NCBI GenBank assembly: GCA_035604635.1
Contig: DATNIC010000028.1
Location: 1-28,496, forward strand
Direction of reading: 5' to 3'
DNA length: 28,496 bases
Source of the DNA: DATNIC01 sp035604635
Lineage (GTDB): Bacteria; Vulcanimicrobiota; Vulcanimicrobiia; Vulcanimicrobiales; Vulcanimicrobiaceae
The notes beneath the pieces were generated by a model. That model did no database searches. It was given only the letters and a program-made list of their open reading frames with translations, and was not told where the DNA came from. Below, piece by piece: positions 6,874 through 15,577 of the stretch (within the stretch, counting starts at the first letter, position 1; every line of letters starts with the position of its first letter). The position numbers were made by a program, and so were the translations under genes.

Positions 6874-7921
6874 GCAGCGTCGCGAACGAGGCGGTGAAGC
6901 CGGGGCCGAGCGCCGAGAGCACGGCCGTCCCTTTAAATCCTTCCGCAAGGACACGTTCGAGAACGAAAAGGACGGTCGGCGAGGACATATTTCCAAAATC
7001 ACGCATGACCGACCGCTCAACGACAAACGTTCCTTCGGGAAGCTCGAGCGCCGCTTCGATCGCTTCGAGCACTTTTGTTCCTCCGGGGTGGCAGACGATA
7101 CGGTCGATATCGGAAGGCGTAAGGGCAAGGCGCTCCATCGCGCGATCGAACTCGACGCGATAATTTCGCGCGATAAAATCGGGCAACGATCGCGAGAGAA
7201 TGACGCCTAGTCCCGTCGGGTCGGTGGACCAGCCCATGATATCGATCGTATTCGCCCAAAGATGCTCGGTCGCGCCGCCGACTCGCCCGATCGCCGGGCC
7301 GTCGCCGCAGCGAAAAATTGCGGCTGCGGCACCGTCACCGAAAAGCGCCGCGGAAATGATATCCGGCTTGGTAGCGCGATCGAGCCGGAATGCCAGGGTG
7401 CACAATTCGATCGACACGAGCAAGACCGTCGTCCCGGGTTCGCTCGCTGCGATTCGCGATGCAGTCCCAAATCCCGTAACACCGCCGGCGCACCCCAAGC
7501 CGAAGATGGGAATCCGGCGGACGTCGGACCGAAAGCCAAGCCGCGGGAGGACGCGCGCTTCGAGGCTCGGCGTCGCGATGCCCGTCGACGATACCATGAT
7601 CACCGCATCGATTTGGCGCGCCTCGAGCGCTGCTGCATCGAGTGCCTTGCGAACGACGTCCTCGAAAAGTTTGCTTGCACCGGCCATGTATGAGGCGGTG
7701 CGGTCCGGCCACTCGTGGCTTTCTGCGAACCACGTCAGCGGCTCAACCGAGTACCGGCGCTCGATGCCCGTCGACGCGAAGACGCTCGACAGCGCCTCGT
7801 ACTCGGCTAAACGATGGCCGAAGAATGCCCGCGCCAATTCCGATGCTCGTGCCTGCTCGATGACGTTTCCCGGTACCGCCGTCGCAAGCGAAAGCAGTTG
7901 CGGTGCCCTGTGCCAGTTCAA
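6857..7921 (-). CDS. Type III polyketide synthase (chalcone-synthase superfamily, alkylpyrone type)
   Basis: This 354-residue homodimeric-type ketosynthase condenses an acyl-CoA starter with malonyl-CoA units. The catalytic triad is visible: Cys144 in GLGCAGGV, His278 in CHPGGTK, and Asn311 in DFGNMSSPT. The closing loop LGPGFTA near 338-344 matches the GFGPG loop. Bacterial relatives (BpsA, Mycobacterium PKS11/PKS18-like) make long-chain triketide and tetraketide pyrones. Only a TTG start fits (7919-7921), with GGAGGG just upstream; the conserved N-terminus LLSLATAVPGN begins ten residues later. It is the first gene of a two-gene minus-strand operon with the ICMT-family methyltransferase and is divergent from the transglutaminase operon. 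The starter chain cannot be read from the sequence by eye. Confidence 0.93.
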   Translation of the reverse strand: MNWHRAPQLLSLATAVPGNVIEQARASELARAFFGHRLAEYEALSSVFASTGIERRYSVEPLTWFAESHEWPDRTASYMAGASKLFEDVVRKALDAAALEARQIDAVIMVSSTGIATPSLEARVLPRLGFRSDVRRIPIFGLGCAGGVTGFGTASRIAASEPGTTVLLVSIELCTLAFRLDRATKPDIISAALFGDGAAAAIFRCGDGPAIGRVGGATEHLWANTIDIMGWSTDPTGLGVILSRSLPDFIARNYRVEFDRAMERLALTPSDIDRIVCHPGGTKVLEAIEAALELPEGTFVVERSVMRDFGNMSSPTVLFVLERVLAEGFKGTAVLSALGPGFTASFATLHVADT

Positions 7922-7924
7922 GCG

Positions 7925-7936
7925 CCCTCCGGAGGG
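7925..7936. repeat. Perfect 12-bp palindrome CCCTCCGGAGGG at the polyketide synthase ribosome-binding site
   Basis: The palindrome lies in the 113-base gap between the divergent polyketide synthase and transglutaminase genes. On the minus strand its second half supplies the GGAGGG Shine-Dalgarno, about 4 bases from the TTG start. It may be a chance effect of a strong ribosome-binding site or a binding site for a dimeric regulator. The rest of the gap also holds CACGTG (7955-7960) but no clear -35/-10 pair. Confidence 0.45.
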
Positions 7937-8034
7937 GGGAATTAACCGTTAGCCCACGTGTGGCCCTGGGCTGCGGGTCGGGGCATAGCCATTTGTCGAG
8001 CTTGGAATGGCTCTTTAGGGGGAACGTAAGCCGG

Positions 8035-8889
8035 ATGGAGACTTTCGAGGCGGCGCCCGCGCGGCTGGAAGGCGGCGCTCGGGTCGCTGTTCGCGTGGGC
8101 TGCGAGTTCGAGCTGCACTGCGAGGTTGCGATGCCCGCCGTCGTCATGGTTCGGCCGCGGGACGAAGGGGACTGCGAGCTCTCGCAAGAGGAGTGGCTCG
8201 TCCGCCCGGCATCGCCGTCGCGCGAAACTGCCGACGTGTTCGGCAACCGCATCCGCCGGCTGGTCCTGCCCGCCGGCGAGTCTACGCTTCGCTACGATGC
8301 AGTGGTTACCGCACCGGCCCGGCCCGCCGACACCGACCTCGCCGCGAGCCAGGTCGCACCCGACGATCTGCCCGACGACCTGCTGATCTACGTGCTACCC
8401 AGCCGGTACTGCCCCTCGGATCAACTCGTCAACGATGTCTGGGCGCTGTTCGGCGGGACGGAGCCGGGCTGGGCGCGCGTTCAAGCCGTCTCGGACTGGA
8501 CGCACGACAACGTGCGCTTCGATGCCTACGCTACTCACAGTTCGCTGACCGCGGCCGACACGTTCCAGCGTCGTGCCGGCGTCTGCCGGGATTTCGCGCA
8601 GCTTGCGATCGCGTTTTGCCGCGCACTGAACATTCCCGCGCGCTATGCGTTCGGATACCTCCCTGATATCAATGTGCCCCCGTCCCCTACGCCGATGGAT
8701 TTTTGCGCGTGGATGGAGGTCTATCTCTCAGGTAGGTGGTGGACGTTCGATCCCCGCAACAATCAGCGCAGGATTGCACACATCGTGATTGGACGCGGTC
8801 GTGATGCAGCCGACGTCCCCATGCTCATGTCCTTTGGGACATTACTGGTGCGGCGGTTGACCGTTTGGGCCGACCCGATCGGGATATGA
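8035..8889 (+). CDS. Transglutaminase-like protein with a Cys at the catalytic His position
   Basis: This 284-residue protein has a transglutaminase core. The nucleophile region is GVCRDFAQLAIAFCRALNIP with Cys184, and the Asp region is WTFDPRNN with Asp239. Where transglutaminases usually have His (HAW), this protein reads DFCAWMEVYL with Cys224. Close relatives may also vary here, so the change may be a subfamily trait. I start at ATG 8035 (AGGGGGA 11 bases upstream); earlier in-frame codons encode unconserved sequence in the divergent gap. The N-terminal half is a beta-rich domain seen in bacterial transglutaminase-like proteins encoded beside DUF2126. The stop overlaps the next ATG (ATGA), marking it as first gene of the transglutaminase/ATP-grasp operon. 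The role is probably amide-bond chemistry on a peptide; the substrate is unknown. Confidence 0.85.
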   Translation: METFEAAPARLEGGARVAVRVGCEFELHCEVAMPAVVMVRPRDEGDCELSQEEWLVRPASPSRETADVFGNRIRRLVLPAGESTLRYDAVVTAPARPADTDLAASQVAPDDLPDDLLIYVLPSRYCPSDQLVNDVWALFGGTEPGWARVQAVSDWTHDNVRFDAYATHSSLTAADTFQRRAGVCRDFAQLAIAFCRALNIPARYAFGYLPDINVPPSPTPMDFCAWMEVYLSGRWWTFDPRNNQRRIAHIVIGRGRDAADVPMLMSFGTLLVRRLTVWADPIGI

Positions 8890-11800
8890 GCGTTCGGGTT
8901 GCCCTCCACCACGCGACGCGATACACGTACGATCGCCGCGTCGAGCTCGGGCCGCAGGTCATCCGCCTGCGACCGGCGCCGCATTGCCGCACGCCGATTC
9001 TCTCGTACCGGCTCGACGTTCAGCCGCCGGATCACTTCCTTAATTGGCAGGAAGATCCGCAGGCCAACTGGCTTGCGCGGGTCCTCGTCCCGGAGGCGAC
9101 CGATCATCTCCACGTGACCGTCGATCTGGTGGCCGAGCTCGCCGTCGTCAACCCGTTCGACTTCTTCCTCGAATCGTCGGCCGAGCGTTACCCGTTCGCG
9201 TACGACGCGCAGTTGGCGCTGGAGCTTGCGCCTTATCTCGTCGCCGAGCCGGCGGGAGCGAGCTTCGAGGCGTACCTCGCGGCGATCGACCGTAGCGAGA
9301 AGGACACGACACCGTTTCTTTTCGACATCAACGCGAAGCTGCAGCGTGACATCGCGTACGTCATCCGCATGGAGAGCGGGGTTCAAGCGCCGGACGAAAC
9401 GCTCGAGAAGCGCTCCGGATCGTGTCGCGACTCGGCTTGGCTGCTCGTGCAGCTGCTCCGCCGCCTCGGCATCGCGGCGCGTTTCGCATCCGGGTATCTC
9501 ATCCAGCTTAAGCCGGATGTCGAGTCTCTCGACGGTCCTTCGGGGGCGTCCCACGACTTCACGGATCTGCACGCTTGGTGCGAGGTCTATCTGCCGGGAG
9601 CCGGATGGGTCGGGCTCGATCCGACGTCGGGGCTGTTCGCAGGTGAGGGACACATCCCGCTTGCATGCGCGGCGTACCCGACCTCGGCTTCGCCGATTTC
9701 GGGGACGGTAGGTGAATGCAACGTGACGTTCGGTTTCGAGATGTCCGTTACGCGCGTGCACGAGCCGCCCCGCGTCACCAAGCCCTATACCGACGCGCAA
9801 TGGATGGCGATCGACCGCCTCGGCGACCGCGTCGACGACGCGCTGCGCGCGGGAGACGTCCGGCTCACGATGGGCGGTGAGCCGACCCTCGTTGCGATCG
9901 ACGACATGGACGGTGAAGAGTGGACGACCGCCGCGGTTGGACCGACGAAGCGCGCATTTGCGGACACGTTGATTCGGCGCCTCCGCGATCGCTTTGCACC
10001 CGGCGGATTGTTGCACTACGGCGAGGGCAAATGGTATCCCGGTGAGTCCCTGCCGCGCTGGGCGTTCTCACTCTATTGGCGCGGCGACGGCATGCCCTTG
10101 TGGCATGACCCCGGCCGCATCGCGCGCGAACTTGCGAACGGCAGCCCGTCGCTGGAGGCCGCCGCGGCGCTCGCGCGCGGGGTTGCGCGGCGGATCGAGG
10201 TCGAGCCCGAGTACGTCGTTCCGGCGTACGAAGATCCGTACGTGTTGCTGAGCAAGGAAGGGGCACTCCCGGAAAACGTGACGGCGCTCGATTCCAAACT
10301 CGATGACGCCGAAGAACGCGCTCGGCTCGCGCGCTCGTTCAGACGTGGACTGAACACCCCCGCAGCGTTCGTGCTTCCCGTGCAGCGCTGGAATGCAATC
10401 GGCCTGCGCCGTTGGCGCTCGGAACGATGGTCGACGCGCGCCGGACGCATCGAACTCGTCCCGGGAGACTCACCGGCCGGCCTTCGCCTCCCGCTCGGAG
10501 CACTGCCCTACCTCGAACCTGAAGATCGTCCGGTCATCGCGCCGCCCGATCCGTTTGCGCCGTTGCCGCCGCTGCCCGATCCGAATGAACAGCATCAAGC
10601 GTTCCTTGCGAGGACGGCGCTCTCGGGCCACGGACGGCAGTCGCAGGTGGAGCAGCGGATCGCGATCGACGGTTCCGTACGCACCGCGCTCTCCGTCGAG
10701 CCGCGCGACGGACGCCTCTGCGTGTTCATGCCGCCGACCGAATCGGCGGCCGATTACCTCGAGCTCCTCGGAGCCGTCGAGCATGCCGCCGTCGAGCTGG
10801 GCACGCAAGTGCACGTCGAAGGCTATCCGCCGCCCTACGATCCGCGCATCAACGTCATCAAGGTCACGCCCGATCCTGGCGTCATCGAAGTGAACATCCA
10901 TCCCGCGCACAGCTGGCGCGAAGCGGTCGCGATCACGACCGCGCTGTACGAGGAAGCGCGTCTCACGCGCTTGGGAACCGAGAAGTTCATGCTCGATGGG
11001 AGACACACGGGTACCGGCGGCGGCAACCACATCGTCGTCGGTGCAGCGAAGGCGGCGGACAGTCCGTTTTTGCGCCGGCCGGATCTGCTCAAGAGCCTCG
11101 TCGCCTATTGGCAGAACCATCCTTCGCTCTCGTATCTGTTCTCGGGTCTCTTCATCGGTCCGACGAGCCAAGCACCGCGCATCGATGAAGCGCGCCTCGA
11201 CTCGCTCTACGAGCTCGAGATCGCATTCGCCGAGGTGCCGCCGCGCGATGCGGGCAATGTCGCGCCGTGGCTCGTCGACCGCATCTTCCGCAATCTCCTG
11301 ATCGACGTGACGGGCAGCACGCATCGCACCGAGATCTGCATCGACAAACTCTACTCGCCCGAGGGGCCGACCGGGCGGCTCGGTTTGGTCGAGTTCCGCG
11401 CGTTCGAGATGCCGCCCCATGCGGAGATGAGCCTCGCGCAACAGCTGCTGCTGCGGGCGTTGATCGCCCGCTTTTGGGAGACGCCGTATGCGAACGGCCT
11501 CGTGCGTTGGGGCACGGCCCTGCACGACAAGTTCATGTTGCCGCACTTCGTATGGGCCGACTTCGCCGACCTGATCGGCGATATGAACGCGCACGGTTTC
11601 GCGTTCGACCCGGAGTGGTTCCGGCCGCACTGGGAGTTTCGGTTTCCGGTATACGGCGAGGTGCAGTACGACGGCGTGAAGCTCGAACTGCGGGCGGCGC
11701 TGGAACCCTGGAACGTCATGGGGGAGGAAGAAGTGGTTGGCGGAACCGTACGCCATGTGGATGGTTCCGTCGAGCGGCTTGAAGTGAAGATTTCAGGACA

Positions 11801-12179
11801 CACTTTCGGACGCCACCACGTTGTGGTCAATGGCCGGCGCGTGCCGTTGACGGCGACTGCCGTCGATACCGCGGTCGGCGGCGTGCGCTATCGAGCGTGG
11901 CGCCCGCCGCATGCGCTGCACCCGACCATTCCGATCGATGCGCCGCTGCTGTGCGAGATCTGGGACGAGCGTTTGGGCCGCTCGCTTGGGGGCTGCACGT
12001 ATCACGTCTCGCATCCCGGCGGCCGCAATTTCACGACTTTTCCCGTTAACGCTTACGAAGCCGAAGGCCGGCGCCTCGCCCGCTTCGAGCCGTTCGGTTT
12101 CACGCCGGGAGCGTTCGTGCCGCCGCCGCTCTCGCTCAGCCCCGACTTTCCGCACACGCTCGATCTGCGGCGCCGCTGA
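8886..12179 (+). CDS. Transglutaminase-DUF2126 two-part protein
   Basis: This 1097-residue protein combines an N-terminal bacterial transglutaminase beta domain (1-120), a transglutaminase core (about 150-255) and a DUF2126 region (about 330 to the end). The core triad is complete: Cys180 in GSCRDSAW, His229 in DLHAW, Asp245 in GLDPTSG. DUF2126 begins with RLTMGGEPTL and DDMDGEEW, and later contains the conserved NIHPAHSWREA and DGRHTGTGGGNH blocks. DUF2126 is thought to be an amidoligase-type catalytic module (glutamine-synthetase/COOH-NH2 ligase-like fold) in comparative-genomic work; this is family-level inference. The ATG at 8886 overlaps the previous stop, so an upstream TTG/GTG extension is unlikely. 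It sits 11 bases before the ATP-grasp gene, the standard partner. Confidence 0.93.
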   Translation: MSVRVALHHATRYTYDRRVELGPQVIRLRPAPHCRTPILSYRLDVQPPDHFLNWQEDPQANWLARVLVPEATDHLHVTVDLVAELAVVNPFDFFLESSAERYPFAYDAQLALELAPYLVAEPAGASFEAYLAAIDRSEKDTTPFLFDINAKLQRDIAYVIRMESGVQAPDETLEKRSGSCRDSAWLLVQLLRRLGIAARFASGYLIQLKPDVESLDGPSGASHDFTDLHAWCEVYLPGAGWVGLDPTSGLFAGEGHIPLACAAYPTSASPISGTVGECNVTFGFEMSVTRVHEPPRVTKPYTDAQWMAIDRLGDRVDDALRAGDVRLTMGGEPTLVAIDDMDGEEWTTAAVGPTKRAFADTLIRRLRDRFAPGGLLHYGEGKWYPGESLPRWAFSLYWRGDGMPLWHDPGRIARELANGSPSLEAAAALARGVARRIEVEPEYVVPAYEDPYVLLSKEGALPENVTALDSKLDDAEERARLARSFRRGLNTPAAFVLPVQRWNAIGLRRWRSERWSTRAGRIELVPGDSPAGLRLPLGALPYLEPEDRPVIAPPDPFAPLPPLPDPNEQHQAFLARTALSGHGRQSQVEQRIAIDGSVRTALSVEPRDGRLCVFMPPTESAADYLELLGAVEHAAVELGTQVHVEGYPPPYDPRINVIKVTPDPGVIEVNIHPAHSWREAVAITTALYEEARLTRLGTEKFMLDGRHTGTGGGNHIVVGAAKAADSPFLRRPDLLKSLVAYWQNHPSLSYLFSGLFIGPTSQAPRIDEARLDSLYELEIAFAEVPPRDAGNVAPWLVDRIFRNLLIDVTGSTHRTEICIDKLYSPEGPTGRLGLVEFRAFEMPPHAEMSLAQQLLLRALIARFWETPYANGLVRWGTALHDKFMLPHFVWADFADLIGDMNAHGFAFDPEWFRPHWEFRFPVYGEVQYDGVKLELRAALEPWNVMGEEEVVGGTVRHVDGSVERLEVKISGHTFGRHHVVVNGRRVPLTATAVDTAVGGVRYRAWRPPHALHPTIPIDAPLLCEIWDERLGRSLGGCTYHVSHPGGRNFTTFPVNAYEAEGRRLARFEPFGFTPGAFVPPPLSLSPDFPHTLDLRRR

Positions 12180-12190
12180 GTCTGAACGCG

Positions 12191-14704
12191 ATGGCGAGCG
12201 CAGCACCACTCTTCGGAGAAGAAGCACTCGGGCGGTACGACGAGATGCGCGAGCGTACGGGCGAGGTCCGTCCGCATTGGAAGACGCTCGTCACGTCGTT
12301 CGCGTCCATGGCGTCCGACGAATACCGGCATCGCCTCGATTCTGCGATGCGGATGGTGCGCGAAAACGGCGTTACGTACAACGTCTACGATGAAGCCTCG
12401 GGACTCGGACGGCCGTGGCAGCTCGACGTCGCGCCGTTCGTCGTCAGCCCCGACGACTGGTCGGTCATCGAAGTCGCCGTCACGCAGCGCGCACGGCTGG
12501 CCGATGCGCTCTTGCGCGACATCTACGGCGACCAGCGGCTGTTGCACAGCGGCGTCGTACCACCGCACCTCGTGCTCGGCCATCCTCAATATCTACGCGC
12601 GCTGCAGCACGTGCCGCCCCCGGATCACGTGCACGTGCACCTCTATTCGGTCGATCTGGCGCGCGCGCGCGACGGATCGTGGACCGTGCTCGCGAGCCGC
12701 GCGGACGCGCCGACCGGTTTGGGATACGCGCTCGAGAACCGCATCGTCGTCAGCCAAACGTTCCCCGAGCTCTTCGGCGACCTCGGCGTGCAGCGCTTGG
12801 CGTCGTTCTTCCGGTATTACCGCGAGTCCGTCATCGGTCTCGCGCGTGGGGCGAGGGGTCACGCGGTCCTGCTGACGCCCGGCCCTTATAACGAAGCGTA
12901 CTTCGAGCACGCCTATCTGGCGCGCTATCTCGGCCTCGAACTCGTCGAAGGCGACGATCTTTCGGTACGCGACGGGGCCGTCTATCTTCGAACGATCGGG
13001 GGCTTGGCCCGCGTCTCCGTGATCTTCCGGCGGCTCGACTCCGATTTCGCGGATCCCGTCGAATTCCGCGCGGATTCCGCGCTCGGTGTCCCCGGTCTCG
13101 TCGACGCCATCCGCGCGGGGAACGTCGTCGTCGCCAACGCGCTCGGCGGCGGCGTGGTCGAATCGCCGGCGCTCGACGCGTACCTGCCCAATGTCTCGCG
13201 CGCGTTGTTCGGCGAAGATCTGCTCGTCGCCAACGTGCCGACGGTGTGGTGCGGCACCGCGTGGGGCCGCACGGAAGGTTTGGCGCGCGTCCGCCGCAGC
13301 ATCGTCCGTGACGCGTTCGACGCGCGGCCGCTGTTTTCGCGCGGCTCGTCGGCCCGATTGGGCAGCGACATGAGCGACGAAGACGTCGCTCGCTTCGCCG
13401 ACGATATCGAACGGCGCGGTGCGACCACCGTCGTACAAGACGTCGTCCCCCTCGGCGTCGCGCCGACGTTCGAGCGCGGCGCGTTCGCTTCGCGCCCGAT
13501 GTCGCTGCGCGTGTTCGCGGCGTGGACGCCGAGCGGTTACGTTGTGATGCCGGGTGGTCTCGCCCGGATCGCCGCCGACGATACGGTGCGGGCCCTCTCG
13601 ATGCAATCCGGTGCCGCGAGCAAGGACGTGTGGGCGCTTGCGCGCGGTCCGGTCGACACGTTCAGTCTCCTGCCGCCGCCACGCGCTCGGGTAGAAATTC
13701 GCCGTTCCGGGAATGAAGCGCCCAGCCGCGCGATGGACAACCTGTTCTGGCTCGCGCGCTACGCCGAACGCACGGAGAACTTGATTCGCGTGCTGCGCGC
13801 CGCAGTGCTGCGATTGGCCGGCGATACCGGACTCAATGCGACCACGAACGTCTTCGAACTCGCGCGCCTCCTGCTCGTGCCGCTCGAACAGGTCAGCGAA
13901 GAAGCGATCGAGGAGGCCGAGGCCGGCGACGATGCGCGGCTCGCGGATGAAGTGCAAGCAGTCATTTTCGGCAAGGAACGCACCGGGCTTCAGCGGCTCC
14001 TCACGCGCGTCGCGCGCACGGCGTGGTCCGCACGCGATCGACTCTCGCTCGACACGTGGCGCGCGATTTACGCGCTGACCTCATGGGACCTCGGCTATGA
14101 ACCCCCTAAAGGTTTTGACGGGGCGGGTGCTCGTGCGTATCTCGACATGCTCATTCGGGCGGCTGCCGCGCTGTCGGGACTATCCGCCGAGAACATGACG
14201 CGCGGCAACAACTGGCTGTTCTTCGATCTGGGCCGGCGCATCGAGCGTGCCTTCTCGGCGTCCTGGCTGGTGCGCCATACCCTCGTCACTGCGGACGAAC
14301 GCGAGAGCGCCGCGATCCAAGTCGCGCTCGAAATCGCCGATAGTTCGATGACCTATTGGTATCGCTACCGCAACGCCTTCCAAGTGGCGCCGGCGGCCGA
14401 TCTCCTCTTGATCGACGCGAGCAATCCACGCTCCGTCGCATTCCAAATCGGCGCGATCGTGCACCACGCGATCGATCTGCCGATGATCGACGACGTCCGG
14501 CAGCGCAGCCTCGCCCGCACGCTGGCTGAAGGTTTGCGCAAGACGCTCTCGTCCCTCGACCCGTACGCGTTGACCGAAACGAACGCCGCGGGCGAGCGCG
14601 GCGCACTGATCGCGCTGCTCGACGAGGTGGAAAGCACGATGACGAAGATCGCCGACGCGATCGGCGATGCGTACCTGCAGCACCTCCCACGGTTCCGCGC
14701 CTGA
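12191..14704 (+). CDS. Circularly permuted ATP-grasp (type 2) fused to an Alpha-E domain
   Basis: This 837-residue fusion has residues about 20-490 as the circularly permuted ATP-grasp (old DUF404/DUF407) and residues about 513-830 as Alpha-E (old DUF403). ATP-grasp landmarks include GVTYNVYDEASG, the block RPWQLDVAPFVVS, LLTPGPYNEAYFEHAYLARY, the VVVANALGGGVVES segment and the RPMSLRVFAAW strand. Alpha-E opens with SRAMDNLFWLARYAERTENL and includes the MTRGNNWLFFDLGRRIER motif. In many bacteria the two domains are separate neighbouring genes; here they are one polypeptide. ATP-grasp enzymes ligate an amine to a carboxylate via acyl phosphate, so a peptide or amide ligase acting with the transglutaminases is expected. 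The start is ATG 12191; no clear ribosome-binding site. It ends with TGATG overlapping the third transglutaminase. Confidence 0.92.
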   Translation: MASAAPLFGEEALGRYDEMRERTGEVRPHWKTLVTSFASMASDEYRHRLDSAMRMVRENGVTYNVYDEASGLGRPWQLDVAPFVVSPDDWSVIEVAVTQRARLADALLRDIYGDQRLLHSGVVPPHLVLGHPQYLRALQHVPPPDHVHVHLYSVDLARARDGSWTVLASRADAPTGLGYALENRIVVSQTFPELFGDLGVQRLASFFRYYRESVIGLARGARGHAVLLTPGPYNEAYFEHAYLARYLGLELVEGDDLSVRDGAVYLRTIGGLARVSVIFRRLDSDFADPVEFRADSALGVPGLVDAIRAGNVVVANALGGGVVESPALDAYLPNVSRALFGEDLLVANVPTVWCGTAWGRTEGLARVRRSIVRDAFDARPLFSRGSSARLGSDMSDEDVARFADDIERRGATTVVQDVVPLGVAPTFERGAFASRPMSLRVFAAWTPSGYVVMPGGLARIAADDTVRALSMQSGAASKDVWALARGPVDTFSLLPPPRARVEIRRSGNEAPSRAMDNLFWLARYAERTENLIRVLRAAVLRLAGDTGLNATTNVFELARLLLVPLEQVSEEAIEEAEAGDDARLADEVQAVIFGKERTGLQRLLTRVARTAWSARDRLSLDTWRAIYALTSWDLGYEPPKGFDGAGARAYLDMLIRAAAALSGLSAENMTRGNNWLFFDLGRRIERAFSASWLVRHTLVTADERESAAIQVALEIADSSMTYWYRYRNAFQVAPAADLLLIDASNPRSVAFQIGAIVHHAIDLPMIDDVRQRSLARTLAEGLRKTLSSLDPYALTETNAAGERGALIALLDEVESTMTKIADAIGDAYLQHLPRFRA

Positions 14705-15576
14705 TGAACTATACCGTTCGCCATCGTACGACGTACCGGTACGAGCAAGACGTGGCGTACTCTCGGCTCGTCGCGCACCTCGCGCCGCGCACGACATCAC
14801 GCCAGCAGCCGCAGGCGTTCGACGTGATCGTCACGCCGATACCGGCACAACGCGCCGAGCGCTCCGACTTTTTCGGCAACAGGACGATTTGGTTCACGGT
14901 CGACGAAACGCACAAGGTCCTGGATATCTTGGCGGAAAGCCGGGTCGTCGTCGAGCCTGCGGCTGATGTCGTGCCGGAGGCGAGCCCAAGCTGGGAGACC
15001 GTACGGAGGGCGTTCGAGGTACCCGGCGATCCGGAAGCGCTCGATGCCGTGCAGTACATCTTCGATACGCCGCTGACGGCGGCGAGCGAGGACGTGGTCG
15101 AGTACGCGCGTGCGAGCTTTCCACGCGGCCGGCCGTTGCTTGCGTGCGTGCTCGATCTGAACGCGCGAATCTATGCCGACTTCAAGTACGACAAGGAGGT
15201 GACGGATACGAGCACCACGGTCGAGCGCGTCTTGGAGTTGCGCGCCGGCGTTTGTCAGGATCTCGCACACGTCGGAATTGCAGCGGTCCGGGCGATGGGA
15301 CTCGCCGCTCGGTACGTGAGCGGCTATCTGCTGACGCAGCCGCCGCCGGGACGCGCGCGCCTCGTCGGTGCCGACGCGAGCCACGCTTGGTTCGCCGTGT
15401 GGATCCCCTCGCTCGGCTGGGTCGATTTCGATCCGACCAACGACGTGCTGCCGAGCGGCGAGCACATCACGGTCGCCTGGGGTCGCGACTACGGCGACGT
15501 CGCGCCGATTCACGGCATCATCACCGGCGGAAGCGAGCATGAGGTCGACGTCGCCGTCGACGTCACGGCGCTCTAG
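14704..15576 (+). CDS. Transglutaminase family protein with complete Cys-His-Asp triad
   Basis: This 290-residue protein starts with the bacterial transglutaminase N-terminal domain (YTVRHRTTYRYEQDVAYSRL at residues 3-22), then the core with Cys184 in GVCQDLAHVGIAA, His227 in ASHAWFAVW and Asp243 in VDFDPTND. The late segment HITVAWGRDYGDVAPIHGI is typical of the family that accompanies Alpha-E and circularly permuted ATP-grasp genes. The first base of its ATG is the last base of the preceding stop, so translation is coupled. It may act as an amidase/peptidase or transamidase on the product of the ligase. It is separated from zwf by one base. Confidence 0.92.
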   Translation: MNYTVRHRTTYRYEQDVAYSRLVAHLAPRTTSRQQPQAFDVIVTPIPAQRAERSDFFGNRTIWFTVDETHKVLDILAESRVVVEPAADVVPEASPSWETVRRAFEVPGDPEALDAVQYIFDTPLTAASEDVVEYARASFPRGRPLLACVLDLNARIYADFKYDKEVTDTSTTVERVLELRAGVCQDLAHVGIAAVRAMGLAARYVSGYLLTQPPPGRARLVGADASHAWFAVWIPSLGWVDFDPTNDVLPSGEHITVAWGRDYGDVAPIHGIITGGSEHEVDVAVDVTAL

Positions 15577-15577
15577 A

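Noticed and set aside
12593..13957. Long minus-strand open frame (454 codons) opposite the ATP-grasp gene, and similar ones at 8763-10016, 10470-11756 and 3144-4088
   Set aside because: They lie wholly antisense to clear, motif-rich genes, are dominated by Arg/Asp/Val-rich sequence typical of GC-rich shadow frames, and contain no recognisable domain.
15368..15577. Upstream extension of the zwf frame
   Set aside because: It overlaps the end of the third transglutaminase in another frame and is Ser/Arg-rich without family similarity; the ATG at 15578 matches the normal enzyme N-terminus.
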